From: Phycisphaerae bacterium
GTDB taxonomy: Bacteria > Planctomycetota > Phycisphaerae > UBA1845
Assembly: GCA_029260235.1 (NCBI GenBank)
Contig: JAJDDP010000175.1
Location: 1 to 45,586 of the forward strand
Direction of reading: 5' to 3'
DNA: 45,586 bases
How positions within the stretch are numbered: the stretch's first letter is position 1; every line of letters begins with the position of its first letter. This document shows positions 24,401 through 30,930 of this stretch, piece by piece. Below the pieces are notes generated by a model. The model made no database searches, was not told the DNA's origin, and saw only the letters and a list, made by a program, of their open reading frames with translations. The translations under genes and the position numbers were made by a program.

Positions 24401-27110
24401 TCTCCCCGACTGCATAGGACGGTTTGTCGGGAACGATTTCGAGATCGTGATAGGCATAATGTCCAAATCGTCCACCGCGCTTGGCGATCCAGAGATCGGT
24501 GCTGCCGCTGACATCGAACCCATCCGCCCTGTTGCTGGTGACCACAACACGGAACGGGCCTTCCTCGTCGGCAACCCACTTAAGATGGCCAATGCCATCC
24601 TCCCCGATGATGATCGGTACCTCCGCTACGTTGTCGCCCAGCCGGTACGACGCGGTGAAATGCCTGTCTTGCTCGGCGTCGTATTCGTCACTGACGCTGC
24701 GGAATAGGCGGTATACCTTGCAAGTGCCGCGAAGCGCGATCGGGTCATCATTGGGGCCTTTGGCTTCTACCTCGATTCGGATGGTGTCGCCAGGCTGATA
24801 GACGTTCCGCTGCGGGCGCACATAGATGTAGAACGGTTTGTGGGTGACCTTGACTTGGCCTTGACCGGTGATAACGCGGCGCGAGGAATCGGTCACCTCA
24901 GCCTCAATGTCATAGCGGAGGTCAGCCTCGGGTGTTTCGTCGAAGGCCGCTGTCTCAATGCTGATGGTCGCGACGCCGTCTTGGCTGGTCTTGGATTCAA
25001 AGGTCCCCACCAAATCACGCCGCGGATAAGACCACCGCCCGCCAGGCCAGAGGAAGCAGCGCCGCATGAAGGGCTTCATGTCGTCGAAGTACCAAGGCCA
25101 AGGACTCGGATAGCTGAATGAGGGGCGGTAACGACTTCGATAGACCGTGCATCGCACAGATGCCCCCACCACAGGCTCGCCAAAATAGTACTTGGCGTTG
25201 ACTTTGATTTTGACGACATCCCCAATCCGACAGTCGGGTTGATCGGTCGTGATGGCGACTTTGTATTCAGGTTTCTTGTATTCCTCGACTCGAAAAGAAG
25301 CACCCGCGCCCGCCTCGATCGGGCGGCCATTGATCGCCAATTGGATGTGGTACATGCCCAAGCCAGCGCCTTCAGGCAGGCGGATGTCGCCTGAGATGCT
25401 GCCCTGATCGTTGGTGATCATCGGCCGCGCATCGACGACCTCTCCCTTTGCATCGCGAACGGTCACATCGACCGGATGATTCGGAAGCAACTCAAACGCC
25501 CCTCGCTGATAGTTGCGCACGATTGCCTTGAAATGGATGAGTTGATCCGGACGGGAGACAGGGCGCTCGGTGAAGCAGTAGGCGCGGAACCCTTGGCCAA
25601 GCCCCCACCGGTACCAATAGAAAGCGGAATTGCAGACGGCATAATGGCTTCCTCGACGAATCAAGAGCAAGGTCTGCCCGTTGCTGCTGAGGTTTTCTTC
25701 TCCAGTTTTGACCCACCGATAAACGCCGGCATCATCCGTTTTGCCAGCCACATACTCGAATCGATTCTTGGGCAGAATGCGCTGAATCAGCACGTCGGCG
25801 TCGGCCATGGGTTTGCCTGAGAGAGCATCGGCTGACATCACCAGCGTCATTTGATTCGCCTGTTTGGCGACGCAGGCCAGGCCTGATACAAGGGCTACGG
25901 TGTGGGCGATCGCTTTGCCATCGGCACTCTGGCCAATGACCACATACGCCCCCGCTTCCTTGACGGGCAGGACCGCAGGATCCACCGCGTTTGATCCACT
26001 CTGCAGGTAGCGATGTTTGCCTTCATCGGGGACAGCCATGCTCCAGGAAGCAGCTGCAGGGCCATCCGGTATCCACTCGCCAAGTTGATCCAAGCGCTCC
26101 ACCTTCTTGAGCAGCTTGAAGAGATCGACGGCATAAGCTTTGAACTCGATTCTTGAAACATTGCGGCTGTGGAAGTGGATGACGCCCTTCTCGCCAGGCA
26201 AGACCGGGCCCTCAACAGCCAAGCTGAGCGTCGGCGTAGTGATTCTCTTTGCGCTGTCCACAGCCCGTTTGGCCCAGTTGCTGTCGACGTGTTCTTGTGT
26301 CAACCGCTGATAGAGCACAACGGCCTTGACGTAGTCGTGCTTCGACGATTCGTAGATTTGCCCCGCCAAGAAGAGGGCTTCGGCTGCCCGCGGCGCATCG
26401 GGCCAGCGGTCTGCCAAATCGACAAACAGGTCCAAGGCTTGGCCAATCGAAGCCCCTCTCGGTTCATTGCCACGCCGGTGAATTTGGACAACCTGGAATT
26501 GAATCTCCGCCAACAGGTTGCCGCTCGGAGTTAGAGCCGTCGCTCGGCTCAGGCTCTTGAGTGCGAATTGCTCTTGGAGCTTCCGCTGGCCTCTCCAATC
26601 AGGCGGAGCGACTACGTCTAACTCGGGCAGCAGTTTCCAACCGCTAAAGCAGTTGAAGGCCCCCGCCTGCTTGATCAGCGCAGTCGCAGCCTCCTCAATC
26701 TTCCCGTCCTCGATGTATAGATCAGCGGCGATTCCAAAATGGCGAATGGCTTGATGCCGGTGCGTGTGGTGTTCCAATCCCGCACTTGCCAGCAACTCAT
26801 GCAAATCTATCCGCCGGCCAAGTTTGTCGTCTCCCTTAAGCAAGGCTTCGAGCTGGGTGATGCCTTCAACCATACGCTTAAGCTTGAGCAGGCACTGGGC
26901 TTTGATCAGCTTAGCCTCAACAGCTTCGGCGCCGCCGGGTTGCTCGACCAGGTACCTCTCTGCTAATTGCAACGCTGTCTTGTAGTTGTGGCGATCAAAG
27001 GCGGTAGTGATGACCTCGATGGCGGGAGGCTCAGCCTCTTGAGCAGTCAGCAAGACCCCACCGGCTGAGGCGGTCAAAATAGCGACTAACATACGAGTCA
27101 TCAACGACAT
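21492..27110 (-). CDS. alpha-2-macroglobulin family protein with thioester motif
   Basis: 1872 residues; GGAGG precedes the ATG by eight bases. The signal peptide ends near A23 (LLTA|QEAEPP). Residues ~30-285 are helical TPR-like repeats, followed by a chain of macroglobulin beta domains (for example FYIYVRPQRNVYQPGD). A Ser/Arg/Gln-rich bait-region-like stretch lies just before FPDTVLWSAHLMTD (~1045-1103), and LPDTLTTWRVHA follows. The thioester motif is intact: C1339-T-E-Q1342 in EYPYGCTEQTMSRFLP, opening an alpha/alpha toroid (~1320-1640). A C-terminal receptor-binding-like domain ends the protein. Such proteins trap attacking proteases through bait cleavage and thioester coupling. No penicillin-binding protein 1C gene, a frequent partner in other bacteria, is adjacent. 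No lipobox, so periplasmic or secreted. Confidence 0.92.
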   Translation of the reverse strand: MSLMTRMLVAILTASAGGVLLTAQEAEPPAIEVITTAFDRHNYKTALQLAERYLVEQPGGAEAVEAKLIKAQCLLKLKRMVEGITQLEALLKGDDKLGRRIDLHELLASAGLEHHTHRHQAIRHFGIAADLYIEDGKIEEAATALIKQAGAFNCFSGWKLLPELDVVAPPDWRGQRKLQEQFALKSLSRATALTPSGNLLAEIQFQVVQIHRRGNEPRGASIGQALDLFVDLADRWPDAPRAAEALFLAGQIYESSKHDYVKAVVLYQRLTQEHVDSNWAKRAVDSAKRITTPTLSLAVEGPVLPGEKGVIHFHSRNVSRIEFKAYAVDLFKLLKKVERLDQLGEWIPDGPAAASWSMAVPDEGKHRYLQSGSNAVDPAVLPVKEAGAYVVIGQSADGKAIAHTVALVSGLACVAKQANQMTLVMSADALSGKPMADADVLIQRILPKNRFEYVAGKTDDAGVYRWVKTGEENLSSNGQTLLLIRRGSHYAVCNSAFYWYRWGLGQGFRAYCFTERPVSRPDQLIHFKAIVRNYQRGAFELLPNHPVDVTVRDAKGEVVDARPMITNDQGSISGDIRLPEGAGLGMYHIQLAINGRPIEAGAGASFRVEEYKKPEYKVAITTDQPDCRIGDVVKIKVNAKYYFGEPVVGASVRCTVYRSRYRPSFSYPSPWPWYFDDMKPFMRRCFLWPGGRWSYPRRDLVGTFESKTSQDGVATISIETAAFDETPEADLRYDIEAEVTDSSRRVITGQGQVKVTHKPFYIYVRPQRNVYQPGDTIRIEVEAKGPNDDPIALRGTCKVYRLFRSVSDEYDAEQDRHFTASYRLGDNVAEVPIIIGEDGIGHLKWVADEEGPFRVVVTSNRADGFDVSGSTDLWIAKRGGRFGHYAYHDLEIVPDKPSYAVGETANILVNTRHEDAYVLLTAEADDLYDHRIVHIPGGTTLVEWPITTKLVPNFNLTATLLRDEMVFQDSIPIVVPPRDRFLNVAVTTDAESFHPRQQLALKVATTDSTDQPAPAEVALMMVDSSIYYVQRELRAQIEKFFYGNKRPSLVQTSTNYDYYSRGAPRFSGKAEAAPMRAMAKSRSPQDVRMEGQGQEASPFATAEVRKDFPDTVLWSAHLMTDEDGLAQVDVTLPDTLTTWRVHAIAVDRDTRVGQSQIDMISQKDVIVRLESPRFLVEGDQAYLTVIAHNYLPQQKTMLISLNSGDRIEVSPPLLDGSAVPDSVSGQAKVIVPAGGQVALDFPARAISVGQTKLTATVAADTDADAIQIELPIIPYGADRFIAQSGSIRDLDQDQTATVSMVIPGRTKPESPRMEIRLQPSMASVMIDALPYLLEYPYGCTEQTMSRFLPAVVVRRTLHQLDVNLDEIRKKIDVQGGRPPARLPARFRNNPVFNDAVMEDIIRKGLERLAELQRPDGGWGWWAGGNSNPYMTAYVVYGLAEAAASKVKFDHAMLSRGVSFLKKRIVSAESAARYAFAADDDNVRTWMLFALSMHAPQSLNEPAVRQVVDRIFEARDELTDYARAMLLISLYRLGQHDRVEILVENLDNTVKIDDTLNTASWGQSRGYRYWYNNGLEATSMVLRALVKVKPDHPYVGQAVKWLVRNRRGARWFSTKDTAMAAYALADYLVASGELDASMTVELTVDDHPARTFAITPENALTFDAQVFVSSKDLKPGSHQVKLTRTGTGNLYYAVYLDYYTREDPIEPASHEVQVTRKYVKLLPETVTRTRSVWRPGLKKHVEESYDVVEYERLPIEAGQAVVSGELIEVQLEITASDNLEYLIFEDPKPAGCEPFELHSGFQAGTGPCVNIELRNQKTALFATYLPQGTHQVTYKLRCQTPGLFHALPATAKAMYSPFVRSNSSSTRLSIVDE

Positions 27111-27132
27111 GGTAACGGGCCTCCCAGTTGGG

Positions 27133-27366
27133 TTACGCCTCTTTGGACGCCGCGATTTGGCATCCGGTTCCCTTGCCCAGCCATAGTTTGGTTACCGAGT
27201 CGAACAATAGTGTGTTGCCCCGGGCTTCTGCTCGATGCGCAGCCGCTAGTTTAGCACGCTCTCCAGGGGTCTTCGATGCATAAACCGGCTCAATACCCGC
27301 TTGATTCCAGGCGAAGAGAGGGGTTGGGCAAACGTGCTGCGGGAGATCTCTTCCCGTTTCAACCAA
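27133..27366 (-). CDS. possible small hypothetical protein upstream of the macroglobulin gene
   Basis: A 77-residue frame with a TTG start and no convincing ribosome site, ending 22 bases before the macroglobulin start. The predicted chain is basic and includes GIEPVYASKTPGERAKLAAAH and TGCQIAASKEA, which do not look like random shadow sequence, but I recognise no family. It could equally be a non-coding leader. Low confidence. Confidence 0.22.
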   Translation of the reverse strand: MVETGRDLPQHVCPTPLFAWNQAGIEPVYASKTPGERAKLAAAHRAEARGNTLLFDSVTKLWLGKGTGCQIAASKEA

Positions 27367-27439
27367 CCTGGAATTAGGTTACAAACCTGTAGCAGAGCGA
27401 TGATCCAGAACCGTCCCTGGATATGGTACGATGATAGCT

Positions 27440-27472
27440 TCGGGCGACTATGGCGAAACAGCTGTCGCCCGA
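27440..27472 (+). promoter_or_regulatory. leader hairpin upstream of the 27504 lipoprotein gene
   Basis: TCGGGCGAC (27440-27448) pairs perfectly with GTCGCCCGA (27464-27472), a 9-bp stem with a 15-base loop, ending 31 bases before the ATG. It is in the gene-poor stretch 27111-27503 between divergent genes, which holds nothing else I can name. Confidence 0.35.
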
Positions 27473-27503
27473 CGGCGAACTGACGCTCATGCATAGGACA
27501 AGG

Positions 27504-28097
27504 ATGAAGAAGAGTTATCATTGCAGAGTGGCGGGGTTGGCATCTGTCCTATGCCTGATGGCCGGGTGCCGGGCACATCCGATAAGCTTGGCCATCACTC
27601 TGGCGGGCGACGTGGTTGATCGTGAAGACGTCCAGGCCCGTGAGCCGTTGCTACTTGGCAGGCCGTCCTCCGCTGCCGATGACATGTTCGGAGCACGGCA
27701 CGACACCCTGTATGATCGTGAGAACGGTGGCAAGTGGCTGGTCTACTGCGAGCCAGGCGAGTCGCTCGCTGAGTCTTTCTATGTTGTCCAGGTGTCGCCC
27801 GAAGATGAGATCCTCAATCTCCTCAAAGCCAAACGCAACATCGACGGACTGGAAGATTTGTATAAACTGGATGAGTGGGAACCCCTGATCGTCGGGGCGA
27901 ATCGAGCTGAGTGTGAATCTGCCATCCAGTTCGGTGAATCGCTTTACCATCTATATAGTGAAGCCACCGGGTACGACACCTATTTTTACGACGCCCGAAA
28001 CGTGCTACACACGCGTGGGGAACGGTACTGTATCCTATGCTTCGACCCCGATGGCCGGTGCTGGGAAGCACGCCTACTTGGGGTCACCGCCGATTGA
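27504..28097 (+). CDS. hypothetical lipoprotein
   Basis: 197 residues from the ATG at 27504, where a signal peptide begins (MKKSYHCRVAGLASVLCLMAGC) and ends in a good lipobox (LMAGC); AGGACAAGG lies just before the start. The mature part has no recognised motif. It is rich in acidic and aromatic residues, including a WLVYCEPGESLAESFYVVQV strand pair, an ESAIQFGESLYHLYSEATGYDTYFYD segment and a final CILCFDPDGRCWEARLL. Predicted lipid-anchored in the periplasm. It is followed 50 bases later by a second lipoprotein gene on the same strand. Confidence 0.6.
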   Translation: MKKSYHCRVAGLASVLCLMAGCRAHPISLAITLAGDVVDREDVQAREPLLLGRPSSAADDMFGARHDTLYDRENGGKWLVYCEPGESLAESFYVVQVSPEDEILNLLKAKRNIDGLEDLYKLDEWEPLIVGANRAECESAIQFGESLYHLYSEATGYDTYFYDARNVLHTRGERYCILCFDPDGRCWEARLLGVTAD

Positions 28098-28147
28098 TGA
28101 ATGAGAATGTTATTGCACTCTTGCCTGTTGAACGTGGAGTAGAACGG

Positions 28148-29170
28148 ATGATGAGTACCTCTCTTAGATATCGCCACCTCGTATTGATAGCTGGGCTGGC
28201 TGCAGGATGTTCTCAGAACAGCCGGGCCGATGACGGTGTTCTCTTCAAGGCCAAGCACCAGCCCGGCGACCGACACTACATCGAGGTGAAGAAGGCAGCC
28301 CGCCAGACCGTGGGCGGTGGCGTGCTGGGCCAGGACTTCATGAAGACACGCGTCGATGAAGTTATGGGCGTACTTAGCGAAGTCAAATCGGTGACAGGCG
28401 ATGGGATTGCCATCGATCTGAACTTCGAGCGTACGGGGCAGCGCATCCAGGTCATGCAGAGCAACTGGAACTACGATTCGGATACCAGTCCAAACACCGA
28501 AAGCGTCATCGGCAGACCGATGGGAGCCATGCTCGGCAGGTCGGTTCAGATGATGTTAGACAGCGAAGGCCGCCCGCAATCGCTAACTGGCATGGTAGCC
28601 CTCATTGAGGACATGGACTACGCCTCCGCCGGCCATCCTGTCTCGGCTCAGTTCTTTCGTGAATTCAAGAACGTGGTCACCGATGATCTCATGCGTTTCC
28701 AATGGGGTGACTTGTCCGCAAATCTCTATCCGAACCGTGCGGTCAAGGTGGGTGATACCTGGACCAGCTCTGCCCAAGCCCCATCGCCCTTTTCGGGTAT
28801 CGTGGTTCGCAACTATCGGTGCAGCGTGGATAAGATTGCGGAGGTTGAAGGGCGCAAGCTGGTATCGATAAGCTATGAAGCCTCAATCGAGAATGCCCCG
28901 GACGGTCGCAGTCTCATAGACAGCAATGGTCAAACCGTCGAGTTCCTTTCTGGAGAATTGACGGGTAAGGCTACCTTCGACGCAGCAAGAGGGTACATCG
29001 TCCGCCAGGAAGAACATTCGAAAGAGAGCAGGCTGGTACACATGGGAAAGAAGAGTACCGCTGAACGGAAGAACACCGAGGCTGTGCAAGCTACGATGGT
29101 CACGGAACTGGACCTCGAAATTCGCCGGCTGACCGTGGAAGAGCGCAAGAAAGAGAAAGCGGCCCGCTGA
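28148..29170 (+). CDS. DUF6263-like lipoprotein
   Basis: 340 residues from the ATG at 28148 (a second ATG follows at 28151), with GGAG nine bases upstream. The signal peptide ends in a canonical lipobox (LAAGC). The mature protein is a beta-rich domain seen in many planctomycete lipoproteins of the DUF6263 type: FKAKHQPGDRHYIEV, DEVMGVLSEVKSVTGDGIAIDLNFERTGQ, FFREFKNVVTDDLMRFQWGDL, AVKVGDTWTSSA, GKATFDAARGYIVRQEE and TELDLEIRRL. Function unknown. The upstream lipoprotein gene and the YbjQ operon after it run in the same direction, so they could share a transcript. Confidence 0.65.
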   Translation: MMSTSLRYRHLVLIAGLAAGCSQNSRADDGVLFKAKHQPGDRHYIEVKKAARQTVGGGVLGQDFMKTRVDEVMGVLSEVKSVTGDGIAIDLNFERTGQRIQVMQSNWNYDSDTSPNTESVIGRPMGAMLGRSVQMMLDSEGRPQSLTGMVALIEDMDYASAGHPVSAQFFREFKNVVTDDLMRFQWGDLSANLYPNRAVKVGDTWTSSAQAPSPFSGIVVRNYRCSVDKIAEVEGRKLVSISYEASIENAPDGRSLIDSNGQTVEFLSGELTGKATFDAARGYIVRQEEHSKESRLVHMGKKSTAERKNTEAVQATMVTELDLEIRRLTVEERKKEKAAR

Positions 29171-29225
29171 TCACCAATCCAGCAGATGGGATCAACGCCG
29201 CAATCGCAAGACCGGGGTCGAGCAC

Positions 29226-29552
29226 ATGATCGTCGTCAACACAGAGGTCATCCCAGGGTATGTCGTGACCGAGACCAAGGGATTGGTACAAGGCAACACC
29301 ATTCGGGCCAAGCACGTCGGTCGAGACATCGCAGCCGGGTTCAAGAATCTGGTTGGCGGCGAATTGAAGGGCTACACCGAGCTATTAACTGAGGCCCGCC
29401 GGCAAGCAGTCGAACGCATGATGTCCCAAGCTCAACAGCTTGGAGCAAACGCCATCGTCAACGTGCGATTCACCACTAGCGCGGTGACGCAAGGCGCAGC
29501 CGAGCTATACGCATACGGAACAGCCGTTGTCGCCGAGAAGGGAGCAGCCTGA
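29226..29552 (+). CDS. ybjQ: YbjQ/UPF0145 family protein
   Basis: 108 residues, the normal size. The family pattern is complete: a strand opening TEVIPGYVVTETKGLVQGNT, the helix AAGFKNLVGGELKGYTELLTEARRQAVERMM, then AQQLGANAIVNVRF and a final strand AELYAYGTAVV. YbjQ proteins form small ring-like pentamers of unclear function, once proposed to bind heavy metals. It is cytoplasmic; no signal. Its stop TGA shares one base with the ATG of the next gene (TGATG), so it is translationally coupled to a membrane-bound paralogue. Confidence 0.9.
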   Translation: MIVVNTEVIPGYVVTETKGLVQGNTIRAKHVGRDIAAGFKNLVGGELKGYTELLTEARRQAVERMMSQAQQLGANAIVNVRFTTSAVTQGAAELYAYGTAVVAEKGAA

Positions 29553-30025
29553 TGTGGCCGATCTGGGTTTCGCTTCTGCCCATGTTGTTGCTGCTGGTGC
29601 TCGGCGCTGGAGTTGGCGGGTTCGTGGAGCGCCGGCACTTGGCCGCCCTTGCCCTGCGAGAGAAAAAGTATGCATCCATTACGGTGACCAATCTCAAACG
29701 GGTCACCGACTCAGCCTCGGCGCAGCACGCAGCGATGGTAAGCGGTGAAGTCGTGATCGCTAGCGACTATCTCAAGACCCTCCTAGCCAGTCTGCGAAAT
29801 ATCGTCGGCGGCAATGTCAAAGCTTACGAAACGTTAATGCACCGGGCGCGATGGGAGGCGCAGCTGCGCATGCTCGAAGAAGCCCGCAAGATCGGCGCGT
29901 CGGAGGTGTGGAATGTCCGCTTCGAAACCTCCAACGTCCGCAGCAGTTCCAAGAACAACAAAGCCATCAGTGTAGAAGTATTCGCGTTCGGAACCGCCGT
30001 CATTCGCCAGATCAGCCAACCATGA
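29552..30025 (+). CDS. membrane-anchored YbjQ-like protein
   Basis: 157 residues. An N-terminal membrane helix (WVSLLPMLLLLVLGAGVGGFV) is followed by RRHLAALALREKKY and then a YbjQ-like domain: ITVTNLKRVTDS, VVIASDYLKTLLASLRNIVGGNVKAYETLMHRARWEAQLRML, ARKIGASEVWNVRFETS and EVFAFGTAVI. It is a paralogue of the gene directly upstream, fused to a membrane anchor. It begins inside the upstream stop (TGATG), and its own stop overlaps the next start (ATGA). The tight arrangement with a soluble YbjQ and a PrsW-type protease suggests a membrane complex. Confidence 0.85.
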   Translation: MWPIWVSLLPMLLLLVLGAGVGGFVERRHLAALALREKKYASITVTNLKRVTDSASAQHAAMVSGEVVIASDYLKTLLASLRNIVGGNVKAYETLMHRARWEAQLRMLEEARKIGASEVWNVRFETSNVRSSSKNNKAISVEVFAFGTAVIRQISQP

Positions 30026-30897
30026 ACGCCAGGAATGATGGGGACTCGGTCTTCGAGGAACCCCACAAGCAAAACAATCAATCCGATCCTGATCCATCCG
30101 AAGCCAAAGCAGCCCGATCGCTCCGCAATGAATCGGGGGCACCAAACGATCCCACCGGCGGCGCCGAAAGCGTCTTCGATGAACCCGACATTCTGCCGGG
30201 CCGACCCGAGGAGATCATCGAACAGGATTGGACCTGCTCCAACTGCGGCTACAACCTCCGAGGCATGCGCGTTGGCCATCCCTGCGCCGAGTGTGGTCAG
30301 GTCGAACTTTACAGACCGCCACCGCCCGATGCCGTGGGGTTCAAAACACAGTTTGAACGGGGTTTGGCCGGCTCGACACCGGCGACTGGGTGGTGGATCG
30401 CGGCGGCGGCTGTCGTCATTGGGGGCGTGTTCGCGGTAGCTGGCACGTTGATGAAGTCTGTCCCTCTGGGGCTTTTCACCTGGACGATCCTCTACAGCAT
30501 CATCGTTGGTCCCGCCATCGAAGAAGCGATGAAGATCGCTACCGCAGCCGTTGTCATCGAGCGACGCCCGTGGCTGTTTCGGCGGGTAGGCCAAATCCAA
30601 TTGGCTACGCTGGGGGCTGCTGCGCTGTTCGCCGTTATCGAAAACGTGCTCTACCTAAACGTGTTCAGCACCAACCCGTCGACCGGGATCATCGTTTGGC
30701 GATGGACCGCCTGCACCACCCTGCACATAGCCTGCACCGCCATAGCGGCGCGAGGGTTGATTGTTGTTTGGCGGCGGACTGCCAATGAATACCGGCAACC
30801 TCGATTTACCGACTGCGGACCGGCGCTCACCCAGGCCATCATCCTGCATGGGCTTTACAATGCCGCAGCGAGCAGCATCGAAGGTTTTCTGGGCTAA
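30022..30897 (+). CDS. PrsW-type intramembrane protease with N-terminal zinc ribbon
   Basis: 291 residues from the ATG at 30022, overlapping the upstream stop as ATGA. The N-terminal ~65 residues are acidic and disordered. A zinc ribbon follows (C72 and C75 in CSNCGY, C88 and C91 in CAECG). The rest is membrane, with the PrsW-family sites: EE at 167-168 with K171 (GPAIEEAMK), EN at 207-208 (FAVIENVLY), H235 (TTLHIA) and H276 (ILHGLYN). PrsW in Bacillus cleaves a membrane anti-sigma factor. The family is related to CAAX/CPBP proteases, some of which process C-terminal sorting tails. Substrate here is unknown; the two YbjQ proteins are its co-expressed partners. Confidence 0.85.
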   Translation: MNARNDGDSVFEEPHKQNNQSDPDPSEAKAARSLRNESGAPNDPTGGAESVFDEPDILPGRPEEIIEQDWTCSNCGYNLRGMRVGHPCAECGQVELYRPPPPDAVGFKTQFERGLAGSTPATGWWIAAAAVVIGGVFAVAGTLMKSVPLGLFTWTILYSIIVGPAIEEAMKIATAAVVIERRPWLFRRVGQIQLATLGAAALFAVIENVLYLNVFSTNPSTGIIVWRWTACTTLHIACTAIAARGLIVVWRRTANEYRQPRFTDCGPALTQAIILHGLYNAAASSIEGFLG

Positions 30898-30930
30898 TCC
30901 GCCAGCAACAAGACTACACTCAGCCGGCGG

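Noticed and set aside
29824..30600. 258-codon minus-strand frame opposite the YbjQ-like and PrsW genes
   Set aside because: It is opposite two coupled, motif-bearing genes and has no features of its own.
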